Positions 1 through 7,446 of a stretch of DNA of 29,806 bases are shown here, one piece after another. The stretch is from Oxalobacteraceae bacterium. GTDB lineage: Bacteria; Pseudomonadota; Gammaproteobacteria; Burkholderiales; Burkholderiaceae_D. The notes below the pieces were generated by a model that did no database searches, was not told where the DNA came from, and saw nothing but the letters and a program-made list of their open reading frames with translations. The DNA is taken from assembly GCA_003537575.1 (NCBI GenBank), contig DPRS01000011.1, positions 59,565 to 89,370 on the forward strand, read 5' to 3'. Both the position numbers and the translations under genes were made by a program. Each line of letters begins with the position of its first letter. Position 1 is the first letter of the stretch.

Positions 1-662
1 GCTTCCAGCAGGGCGAAGGGCGCCAGCACCAGCGCACCGCCGCCGATCAGGGCCGCCAGCCGCACCGTGCCGGGCATGCGCGGCAGCGGATGCCGCTTGC
101 CGATCACCGTGTAAAGGGCCCAGCCGCAGGCGGCAAACAGCACCCACAAATCGCCGCGGCCGAATTCCAGCCGGGCCAGCGCGGCGACTTCTCCCTTTGA
201 CACCACCACTGCAACGCCGCAAATGGCCAGCAACATGCCGCATGCCTGCTGGCGCCGCAGCGGAGCGCGCCACACGAGCGCTTCGATCAGGGCAACCAGC
301 ACCGGACACACGGCAAAGATCAGTGCGACATTGGCCGCGCTGGTATTGTGCGCGCCGATGTACTGCGGCGCCACCGCCACGCCCATGCCAAGACCGGCGA
401 GCAGGAGCAGGTGCCAGCGCTCATCCATCAGTACGCGGCGCCATGCCCACAGGCGCGCTGCGACAAAAGGCAGCATGATGAAAAAAGCCAGGGTCCAGCG
501 CCCGAAGGCCAGGAAGACCGGCGGCATGTCCGCGCCTTGCGCCCAGCGCGCGGCGACCATGTTAGCCGCGAACAGCGCGGGGGTGATCAACATCAGCGGC
601 AGCTCGGCAGCGAAGGGATCGCCTCGGTAACCGGCTGCCGTACGGGTAATTGCTACCGACAC
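1..662 (-). CDS. DMT-superfamily (EamA) membrane transporter, C-terminus cut off by the window edge
   Basis: About 220 codons are visible on the minus strand; the gene runs off the left edge. The translation is a chain of hydrophobic helices typical of EamA/DMT exporters: a first helix containing MLITPALFAANMVAARWAQG, a second ending FFIMLPFVAARLWAW, a helix with LLLLAGLGMGVAVAPQYIG, then ALIFAVCPVLVALIEALVWR with the family's glycine/proline pattern. Members export amino acids or other small metabolites across the inner membrane; the substrate cannot be read from the sequence. I chose the GTG at 662 because GGAG lies 6 bases upstream (669-672). An internal ATG (frame start MLITPALF) is the alternative but would remove only about 23 polar residues. 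The gene is divergent from an Lrp/AsnC regulator, a common regulator-exporter pairing. Confidence 0.85.
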   Translation of the reverse strand, partial: MSVAITRTAAGYRGDPFAAELPLMLITPALFAANMVAARWAQGADMPPVFLAFGRWTLAFFIMLPFVAARLWAWRRVLMDERWHLLLLAGLGMGVAVAPQYIGAHNTSAANVALIFAVCPVLVALIEALVWRAPLRRQQACGMLLAICGVAVVVSKGEVAALARLEFGRGDLWVLFAACGWALYTVIGKRHPLPRMPGTVRLAALIGGGALVLAPFALLE

Positions 663-840
663 GACTTGCTCCAGGATGGGTGTTCAAGAGAGCCTGGCAT
701 TCGCGCGGTTCCCGGATCGGGGAGGGCGCTGCAATACTGGCCTATATGTGCCTTGTAAGCACAGGAAGAATCTTACCGGGAGGCTTGCAAAATGTGCTTT
801 TGATTTTTGACCTAGAAAAGCGGCAGAAAGGAAGAATCTT

Positions 841-869
841 TTGCCAATTTGGCGTATTGTAGATATTAT
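841..869 (+). promoter_or_regulatory. Sigma-70-like promoter of the Lrp-type regulator with an overlapping palindrome
   Basis: TTGCCA (841-846) and TATTAT (864-869) are separated by 17 bases and lie 39 bases before the regulator's ATG. The perfect inverted repeat GCCAA-T-TTGGC (843-853) overlaps the -35 box, a good place for autoregulation by the gene product. The rest of the 245-base gap also holds a 12-base direct repeat, AGGAAGAATCTT, at 763-774 and 829-840. Promoter and operator roles are inferred from spacing and position only. Confidence 0.5.
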
Positions 870-907
870 TTCTTCATATCACCTTAAGCGGCAAAGAAAG
901 CACTGAC

Positions 908-1375
908 ATGAAGGAAGCGCAACTGGATGAAATCGACCGCAGGATCCTGCGCGAACTGTGCCATGATGGCCGCATCAGCAACCAGAAACTGGCCGAGCGC
1001 GTGAACCTGTCGCCGACGCCGTGCTGGAACCGGGTGCGGGCGCTGGAAAACGCGCAGGTCATCACCGAATACGTCGCCGTGCTCGACCAGCGCGCTTTGG
1101 GATTCCCGGATACGGTCATCATCGAGGTGACGCTGGACCATCACGACGACGAGATTTTCAACAATTTTGGCGAAACCCTGGCGCAACTGCCGGAAGTGAT
1201 GGAAGCCTACATCGTCACTGGTGAATATGACTACCTGATCAAGGTGGCGGTAGCGGGCACCGCGGGCTACGAGCACTTCCTGCGACAGAAGCTGTACAAG
1301 ATTCCCGGCATCCGCCACAGCCGCTCGACCTTCGCGCTGCGCTGCCTCAAGCGCGTGCACTCGGTGGTGCCGTGA
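908..1375 (+). CDS. Lrp/AsnC family transcriptional regulator
   Basis: This 155-residue protein has the length and layout of the family. The N-terminal helix-turn-helix spans about residues 6-60 and contains LDEIDRRILRELCHDGRIS and LAERVNLSPTPCWNRVRALE. A C-terminal RAM (ligand-binding, oligomerising) domain spans about residues 68-150, with the usual VTGEYDYLIKVAV strand and the closing TFALRCLK. Such proteins bind DNA as dimers to octamers and respond to amino acids. Divergence from the DMT transporter at 1-662 suggests that it controls that exporter and itself. The ATG at 908 gives the standard N-terminus; the ribosome-binding site is weak (AAAGAAAG). The specific effector amino acid is unknown. 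Confidence 0.93.
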   Translation: MKEAQLDEIDRRILRELCHDGRISNQKLAERVNLSPTPCWNRVRALENAQVITEYVAVLDQRALGFPDTVIIEVTLDHHDDEIFNNFGETLAQLPEVMEAYIVTGEYDYLIKVAVAGTAGYEHFLRQKLYKIPGIRHSRSTFALRCLKRVHSVVP

Positions 1376-1425
1376 GCAGCGCGAAACACGGAGCCCGGGA
1401 CTTTCATTTATTGAGCAGGTAATGT

Positions 1426-1650
1426 ATGACGATTGAAGATATCGTAAAAAAGCACAAGGCCGGCGCGCAGTTTGTCATCAGCGCTCCGATGTTGCGCATG
1501 AAGCCGCAGGATTTCCATGCGCTGGCCGAGCAGTGGTATGACGACGGCGGCCCCGGCTTCAACGTGGTCGGCGTGCCGCACCGCAGCGTGGTGGAGGACG
1601 AATTTCTCATCACCCGCATGACGGTGATCCGCACGACGGCGGACGTGTAA
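1426..1650 (+). CDS. Small conserved-looking protein of unknown function
   Basis: A 74-residue acidic, soluble protein with no signal peptide or membrane segment. It starts MTIEDIVKKHKAGAQFVIS and has an ALAEQWYDDGGPGFNVVGVP stretch, then a short beta-like tail rich in R, T and V. I do not recognise a family. AGGT lies 6 bases before the ATG at 1426, supporting translation. It follows the Lrp-type regulator by 50 bases on the same strand and could be read from the same transcript. It converges with the cupin gene on the other strand, with only 25 bases between the two stops. Codon use matches the neighbours, so I consider it a real gene. Confidence 0.6.
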   Translation: MTIEDIVKKHKAGAQFVISAPMLRMKPQDFHALAEQWYDDGGPGFNVVGVPHRSVVEDEFLITRMTVIRTTADV

Positions 1651-1675
1651 TCGAGTCCCCGGCCGGGCCGGCTGA

Positions 1676-2359
1676 TCAGGCGGCGCCGACTTTCGAATAG
1701 CGCGCGCCGATTCCGCCCGCCTTCACATACATGATCGCGCCTTCCGGACCGGTGCGGGGCGTGTGACGGCTGCCGCGCGGGCTGCGCAGCCAGGTTCCGG
1801 CGCTGTATTCGCCGTTTTCATCATGGAACACGCCCGCCAGGACCAGGATTTCCTCGCCGCCCAGGTGCGTATGCGCAGGAATGCGGGTATTCGGCGCCCA
1901 GCGCACCAGCGCGGTGTTGACGCCCGCATGCTCGTGCAGCGGCATGACCGACACCCCCGCGGCTGAAGCCGGATACCAGGCCGCCTTGCTGGTATCGATG
2001 CGCATGGATTGCGCATCGTCCGGCGCGAATTGCCAGAGCTTTACGAACAGCATGCAACCGTCGCGCGAGAAGGGGGTATGCCTGCTGCCGGGCGGATTGC
2101 GCAGGTAGGTGCCAGCCGGATAGTCGCCATGCTCATCCGAAAAAACGCCTTGCAGCACAAAAATTTCTTCGCCGCCCTCGTGCACGTGCCCGGCATAGCC
2201 GGCGCCGGCGGCATAGCGCACGATGCTGGTGGCGCGCGCCAGTTCGCCGCCGACGCGGTCGAGCATGCGGCGGTCGACGCCCGGTTGCGGAGACGCCGTC
2301 CAGGCGGCATCGCGTGCGTTCTGCACGACGCGTTTGTCAAAATCGCTGTTGATATTCAT
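1676..2359 (-). CDS. Tandem cupin (ChrR-type cupin) domain protein
   Basis: The protein has two homologous ChrR-like cupin domains. The first (about residues 10-115) carries HVHEGGEEIFVLQGVFSDE and later PPGSRHTP. The second (about 120-225) carries HTHLGGEEILVLAGVFHDE and later PRGSRHTP. Both keep the H-x-H-x4-E pattern and the late His expected for divalent metal binding, usually zinc. In ChrR this fold is the C-terminal half of an anti-sigma factor. Here the N-terminal zinc anti-sigma domain is absent and no sigma-factor gene is adjacent, so an anti-sigma role is unlikely. The protein may be a metal-dependent oxygenase or isomerase, or a sensor. I chose the ATG at 2359; a TTG at 2368 adds three residues. 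Neither has a clear ribosome-binding site. Confidence 0.82.
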   Translation of the reverse strand: MNINSDFDKRVVQNARDAAWTASPQPGVDRRMLDRVGGELARATSIVRYAAGAGYAGHVHEGGEEIFVLQGVFSDEHGDYPAGTYLRNPPGSRHTPFSRDGCMLFVKLWQFAPDDAQSMRIDTSKAAWYPASAAGVSVMPLHEHAGVNTALVRWAPNTRIPAHTHLGGEEILVLAGVFHDENGEYSAGTWLRSPRGSRHTPRTGPEGAIMYVKAGGIGARYSKVGAA

Positions 2360-2467
2360 GGGGTGCAAGGGTACATGAAGAACTGCTGTTTGGCGATCGA
2401 TGGCCGTGATCGATAGCCTCTATCCGGCAAACTTTTGGCCTTGCCTCGTGTCAGGACGTTCCTTGTC

Positions 2468-2884
2468 TCAGGACGATCCGCCGCCCAGCAGGTCGTGCGC
2501 ATCCAGGATGGCGAAGGCAATTTCCGGTTTCTGTTCAAGACAGCGCCGGATCGCCGCCGGAATCGCCTGCCGCGTCTTGCGGCACAAGCCGGGCTGCTCC
2601 GCCAGGCGGATGCCGATGCCGCCGCGGATCGTGCGCACTTCTTCGGTAGCCGGCGCGATCGTCAGCATGATGCCGAGGTTGGCGCGCAGGCGCTCCTGCA
2701 TGTGCCGCAGGTCGGCATAGTCGGCAATGCTTTCCAGGCGGGCGACGAGTTTTTTCTCTTCTTCCCTGGTCAGTCGCAGGATGCGCGTGTCGCCCTGGGA
2801 GGCAGCGAGCAGGCGCTCCCGATCGCACGTGCAGGCGCCCGGTGGGCACTCCGTACGGATGGGGAAGGGAAGCTCCTGCGACAT
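2468..2884 (-). CDS. Conserved-type hypothetical protein with a C-x4-C-x-C motif
   Basis: A 138-residue soluble protein. Near the N-terminus it has the motif CPPGACTCDRERLL, three closely spaced cysteines that could bind a metal. A charged helical segment rich in K, E and R follows (LTREEEKKLVARLESI), then a region with CRKTRQAIPAAIRRCLEQKP. No signal peptide or membrane helix is seen, and I do not recognise a named family. The gene lies 13 bases downstream of yjdM on the same strand and is probably co-transcribed with it. Codon use is like that of the neighbours. The ATG at 2884 has only a weak upstream GAAG. Confidence 0.65.
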   Translation of the reverse strand: MSQELPFPIRTECPPGACTCDRERLLAASQGDTRILRLTREEEKKLVARLESIADYADLRHMQERLRANLGIMLTIAPATEEVRTIRGGIGIRLAEQPGLCRKTRQAIPAAIRRCLEQKPEIAFAILDAHDLLGGGSS

Positions 2885-2897
2885 GGCTTCAGATAAT

Positions 2898-3242
2898 CTA
2901 GATTTTCTTGACGAACTCCGATTTCAGGCTCATCGCGCCGAAGCCGTCGATCTTGCAATCGATATCGTGGTCGCTGTCGACCAGGCGGATATTCTTGACC
3001 TTGGTGCCTTGCTTGATGGTGCCGCCGGAGCCTTTCAGCTTCAGATCCTTGATCACGGTAACGGTGTCGCCATCCTGCAGCACGTTGCCGGCGGAGTCAC
3101 GATAAACCTTTTTGCCTTCCTCGGCCGTCTCGCTGCCGGCCTGCGCCGACCACTCATGGGCGCATTCCGGGCAAACGTACTGGCTGCCGTCTTCATAGGT
3201 GAATTCGGAATTGCATTTGGGGCATGGGGGCAAAGTGCTCAT
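2898..3242 (-). CDS. yjdM: Zinc-ribbon protein YjdM (PhnA-like)
   Basis: At 114 residues this matches the full length of the YjdM family (formerly called PhnA). The N-terminal zinc ribbon is plain: CPKCNSEFTYEDG and CPECAHEW give two CxxC pairs at about residues 7-10 and 24-27. The conserved C-terminal domain contains VLQDGDTVTVIKDLKLKGSG, IKQGTKVKNIRLV and a final AMSLKSEFVKK. The old link to phosphonoacetate hydrolase is not supported for this family, and the biochemical role remains uncertain. AGGA lies about 8 bases before the ATG at 3242. The gene probably leads a two-gene unit with the following small protein. Confidence 0.92.
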   Translation of the reverse strand: MSTLPPCPKCNSEFTYEDGSQYVCPECAHEWSAQAGSETAEEGKKVYRDSAGNVLQDGDTVTVIKDLKLKGSGGTIKQGTKVKNIRLVDSDHDIDCKIDGFGAMSLKSEFVKKI

Positions 3243-3471
3243 GTAGTGATCCTGCCGTGAGGCGATAGCTGTGAAAAGACGGCAGTATAAAGCTTGTTCG
3301 CTTCCAGATAAAGCTTGTTGACCACTGAAGGGGCGCGCTTGCGTGCCTGCGGCTGGCGTGTTTAATCCGATCGGGAAGTTAAATGCGGAGTATCGGAATA
3401 GGGCGGCGGGAGACGGTTTGGCAGCAATTTCGCTGGAATCGGGAAGCGCTGGGCATGATGTGCTTGTCGTC

Positions 3472-6400
3472 TCAGGGGCTTCGAGCCAGATGCTCAGCCT
3501 GGCATGCCTCAGCGATCTTGGCAGAGGCTGCCAGATTGCCGGAGGATTGCGCCCCGCCGATTATCCCGCATACCTTTTTATGCAATGACGAAATATCCAG
3601 ATCCCATAGCGTCAGTTCGTTGTTGGCGCTGACAAGCATGTTGCCACCCAGGCCGAAGCCCAGCAGTTCCGTCTTCTGCAGTCTGGCCAGACGATTCGTC
3701 AGCACGAGTTTTTTTTCTGAATGCCTATCCCAAAGTGTGATCTTCCCGCGCACGTCCACCGCTGCAATCAATTGCTGCGCTGGCGCGCTTGCAAGCCTGT
3801 AGACGGCATCGGTTGAATCGGCCTGCAATTGTTGCAGCAGCTTGCCTGTCTCCGCTTCCCAGATAGCGATATGTCCCTGGCTTGTGCCGACGGCCACGAT
3901 CTGCTGGCCTGAAGCGGCTGTCGCCATCACGATATCACTGGCGTTTTCTGCAAGAGGCGGCAAGACCATGTTCTTGTTGTCACGGCTTGGTTTGCCGTCA
4001 TTGAAGCTCCATAACTCCACCTGATCCGGCGCTTTTTCCGCCTGTTCCGGCAAGGCGCCGGCCATCGCCATCGACTTGCCGTCCGAGCTGAAGGTGATGG
4101 CATTGATCCGTTTGAATGCCGTGCGTATGGCAGTTCCTTTTCGATTCCTGCTTGCTGTAAGCTCAAGCAGAAAAAGACGCCCGGAGTCCTGAAACGTCGC
4201 GATTAGCCACTTGCCATCGGCACTCAGGATAATCTTCTGAATGGATTTCGGATCAAACCCGGCATCCCTGAACGCTTCAAGGCCAAGGGGAGAAAGTGCT
4301 TTATCCTGCGATAATTCAGCGCCCAATTTCCAGAACCTGACGGTATGGTTTTCCCCAAGTGTCGCAATCCTTTTCGTGCCAGGGGCGGTTGCGATGCCGG
4401 CAATCAGTCCTTGGTCAATCTGTTCGGCAGGAATGCTTTGTTGAATTCTTGTTGTTCCCGGTGCGGGCCCGGTGATCTCAACAAGCTTTAAATTGCCACA
4501 GGAGGCGATGATCAGCCTGGCCGGCTTGCCGGCATCTTCAATGAACGCACCGGGGCCTGGTTTGCCGGCCTGGTCTGACTGGCTGCGACATGCGGAAGAA
4601 TTTCCCCTTGCAAGGGAATGCCGGCTTGCCACATGGTTCACCGGCCCTTCGGTATCCATCACTGCAACGTAGCCGCTGCGGGTTGCTGCTGCAAGCATGC
4701 CCGTGGATGCATGGAAGGAAACGGCATAGACTTCATCTGGAGAAATGATCGGTGGCTGGGATTGCACATCGCGATGTGACGTCGACGGGATAAGCGCTGC
4801 CTGATGCAGTCCATCCGCGCCATAGGCCACATAAGCTGCATCTTGCCGGCTCCCATTGCCTTTTTTATGAAAGACAGCAAGGCTGTAGATGGGAGCCGGG
4901 CGCGGCATGGTTATCAAAGGCTGCGGATTCTGGAGGGCGGGTTGGACGTCCCATCGCAACAGCCTGCCGCTTGAATGCCCGGTCACAAGGTACTTGCCAT
5001 TGGGCGAAAAGCCAAGCGCCCACGTTCTGTCTTCGTTCTCCGGCGCTTGCAGTACGCTGGTCCTTGCGCATTTCCCCGCTTTTTCAGTATTGCATAGCCA
5101 AAGGAATTGCTTGCTGTCGCCGGCCACCAGTATGTTTTCAGAGGGGGAGAACGCAAGACTTAAAATGGCCGCGACCGGCCCGGGTTCCAGTGGCGCTTTC
5201 AATGCCAGCGGCGCGGGCTTTTCGGTCAGATTCTTCCCATCGGGGGCGAGGCGCATTACTTTGATATCCCTGTCGAGCCCGCCCGATGCCACCTGGGTTC
5301 CAGCAGGATTGAAAGCGACGGCCCAAGTGCCTTTGTGCGCCCGCCATCGGCCGCGCTGTTGCCATGCGCCGATGTTCTTTCCAGTGCTGCTGTCCCAGAC
5401 GGCGACATGCCCGCTCTCGCAACCGACAGCCAGCCTGGTCCCACTATGATTAAACGCCAGGGAATATACCGCCCCGATTTTTTTGCTTTCCTCGTCGAAG
5501 CACACGCCTTCGATTTTTCCCAGGACTCCGCTGTCCACGCCTGCTAACACTATTGCTCCTTCTTCGCCAGCATAAGCAAACAGCGGCTCTCCATCGTCAG
5601 TGGGAATGAAGGCGATTGCCCTGAGCACCGTGTTGTTGCCGACGATGATGCGGCGAATGTCCGCCGCATGATGGAGCGTCGTAAACAGCGTCTCGCGCAT
5701 CGTCGTGGAAAGCTGGGGGCTGACTTCCTGACGAAGCAATTTCTGATATTTCTTTGCGACCTGGGCGGTATTGAGCAGTGCGGTGTTCATCGTCCGCTGT
5801 GACGCATCAATCTGCGCGCGATAGGCGTCACTTGATATCTTCAGGCGATTCTCGCTTTGTTCAAGCTTTATTCTTGTCGTGTAAGCCAGATAAAAAAGGA
5901 AGATAAAGATGCCGATCACCGCCAAAAGGACCAGGATCAATCCTTGATTTTGCAAAATTGAGCTGCGGGAGTGCGCTAGAAAATCCAGTTCGCTCTGGCG
6001 GACCATGCTGCGATTCAAGCGCGCCCATATCCATGCATTAACCCATGCAAGGGGTGATAAAGAGATATCCTGCCTTCTTTCCTGGGCATCCCATTCCAGG
6101 GTCGCGCGCTGCAGGGGCGCAAGCTGCTTGCTCCATGCGGTATTGTTGGACCGGATGGGATTGATCAGGCGATCATGCGCCAGTTCGAACCACTTTCGGT
6201 CGCCGCGGGCTTCCATGCGCACCAAGTGGTGATTTTCGAGATAGTCGATCGCCTGATTGGACAAGCCGCCGCTTTTTTCCGGCTCCCACAGCACCTGGCC
6301 CCGGATGCCGTGGGGAGTGATCAATTCTCTTTCAAACCATGATCGTATGTCGCCTGCCGACACGCTTGTGGCTATTGCCGCCGCATTGACTTTTTCTTCG

Positions 6401-7446
6401 TAAAATTGTTCGAGCGCGCTGTCAACGCTCAAATTTCGGACTTCCAACTGGGAAATCCTGTCCTGGGACGTATCCGATGCCCCATTCTTTGCAATATCGG
6501 GAGCTGCCGCATTTTTATCTTGCGCATCCGCAGGATAAAGGTGTTCCCAAAGACGATGGCAAACCACTTGCAATTGGACCGGTTCGACAAAGTTTCCGCT
6601 GAATTCCTCGTAGTTGCCTCGTGCCGTTTGCCTGCGCACCTTGCATAGCTCATTGACCAGCAGATCGGCGGCGCCGGATTCATACACGACGCCCTGTTCC
6701 AGCGCAGGGCCTTCGATCGCTTCCCTTGCATGGGAACGGTCCAGCAGACCCAGCCGGTAGCGCGCCTTCAACTGGGTTGGCAGTAGATGAAGATAGTCAT
6801 CGAGTTCTGCAATATAGTCTTCGCGCATGCTGAAAAGCGCGCAACGGGTCCGATCCTTGAGAGCAGCCCCGACCTGGCGAAAAAATTCAGCCTTTTTGTC
6901 ACGGTCGAATGGATCAAGCGTCAAGATTTCTTCGAACTGATCAAAAATGAGTATATGTCCTGCGGCTTCCTCCGGCGCTTCCCGGGCGGCGTCCCGGGGC
7001 ATTTCAAGATCGTCGAATGCAAGGATTGCAGTCGCTTCTTCGTTCAGCCTGGTTTGCGGCCCTTCCTGCCGCACCGCTGGCCGGTTTCTCAGGCAATCAT
7101 CGAGCGACAGGCTTTCGGATGCTGATGAAGCGGGCATGCGGCAATTTTCCGGCAGCGGATCATTGAGCACCTCGTACAGGTTGCCAAGATAGCGGTTCTC
7201 TTTATTCTGCCCCCCGCCAAATCCCTTGATGAAAGTGACGGAAAATCTCAGTTCGTTGCGCAGCGCTTTCAACAGCCCGGCCTGGATCAGCGAAGTCTTG
7301 CCCGCGCCGGAAGGCGAGTAAAGGAGTACCAGCCGCGCGGAAATGAGCAGATCGGCCAGTTCCTCTATTTCCGCGCTGCGTCCATAAATCGAAGCGCCCT
7401 CGGCAAGGGCGGCAGGGCCGGCGTAAGGATTGCTGCGGTTAATCAT
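3472..7446 (-). CDS. nSTAND-type NTPase with transmembrane segment and WD40 repeats
   Basis: This 1324-residue protein begins SNPYAGPAAL, typical of nSTAND NTPases. Walker A is SPSGAGKTSL (about 44-53), Walker B is HILIFDQFEEI (about 164-174) and a sensor-like SMRED lies at about 207-211. A winged-helix-like region ends with ELAHDRLINP (about 421-430). One strong membrane helix covers about 503-521. After a helical linker come about 13 WD40-like blades (about 605-1300), such as YSLAFNHSGTRLAVG and ITLWDRHSEK, enough for two propellers. STAND NTPases use NTP-driven oligomerisation to pass a sensed signal to effectors; the WD40 part is the usual sensor. The ATG at 7446 has GAGG just upstream and overlaps the stop of the CHAT-SIR2 gene by 4 bases, so translation is probably coupled. 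The DNA looks less GC-rich than the flanks. Confidence 0.88.
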   Translation of the reverse strand: MINRSNPYAGPAALAEGASIYGRSAEIEELADLLISARLVLLYSPSGAGKTSLIQAGLLKALRNELRFSVTFIKGFGGGQNKENRYLGNLYEVLNDPLPENCRMPASSASESLSLDDCLRNRPAVRQEGPQTRLNEEATAILAFDDLEMPRDAAREAPEEAAGHILIFDQFEEILTLDPFDRDKKAEFFRQVGAALKDRTRCALFSMREDYIAELDDYLHLLPTQLKARYRLGLLDRSHAREAIEGPALEQGVVYESGAADLLVNELCKVRRQTARGNYEEFSGNFVEPVQLQVVCHRLWEHLYPADAQDKNAAAPDIAKNGASDTSQDRISQLEVRNLSVDSALEQFYEEKVNAAAIATSVSAGDIRSWFERELITPHGIRGQVLWEPEKSGGLSNQAIDYLENHHLVRMEARGDRKWFELAHDRLINPIRSNNTAWSKQLAPLQRATLEWDAQERRQDISLSPLAWVNAWIWARLNRSMVRQSELDFLAHSRSSILQNQGLILVLLAVIGIFIFLFYLAYTTRIKLEQSENRLKISSDAYRAQIDASQRTMNTALLNTAQVAKKYQKLLRQEVSPQLSTTMRETLFTTLHHAADIRRIIVGNNTVLRAIAFIPTDDGEPLFAYAGEEGAIVLAGVDSGVLGKIEGVCFDEESKKIGAVYSLAFNHSGTRLAVGCESGHVAVWDSSTGKNIGAWQQRGRWRAHKGTWAVAFNPAGTQVASGGLDRDIKVMRLAPDGKNLTEKPAPLALKAPLEPGPVAAILSLAFSPSENILVAGDSKQFLWLCNTEKAGKCARTSVLQAPENEDRTWALGFSPNGKYLVTGHSSGRLLRWDVQPALQNPQPLITMPRPAPIYSLAVFHKKGNGSRQDAAYVAYGADGLHQAALIPSTSHRDVQSQPPIISPDEVYAVSFHASTGMLAAATRSGYVAVMDTEGPVNHVASRHSLARGNSSACRSQSDQAGKPGPGAFIEDAGKPARLIIASCGNLKLVEITGPAPGTTRIQQSIPAEQIDQGLIAGIATAPGTKRIATLGENHTVRFWKLGAELSQDKALSPLGLEAFRDAGFDPKSIQKIILSADGKWLIATFQDSGRLFLLELTASRNRKGTAIRTAFKRINAITFSSDGKSMAMAGALPEQAEKAPDQVELWSFNDGKPSRDNKNMVLPPLAENASDIVMATAASGQQIVAVGTSQGHIAIWEAETGKLLQQLQADSTDAVYRLASAPAQQLIAAVDVRGKITLWDRHSEKKLVLTNRLARLQKTELLGFGLGGNMLVSANNELTLWDLDISSLHKKVCGIIGGAQSSGNLAASAKIAEACQAEHLARSP

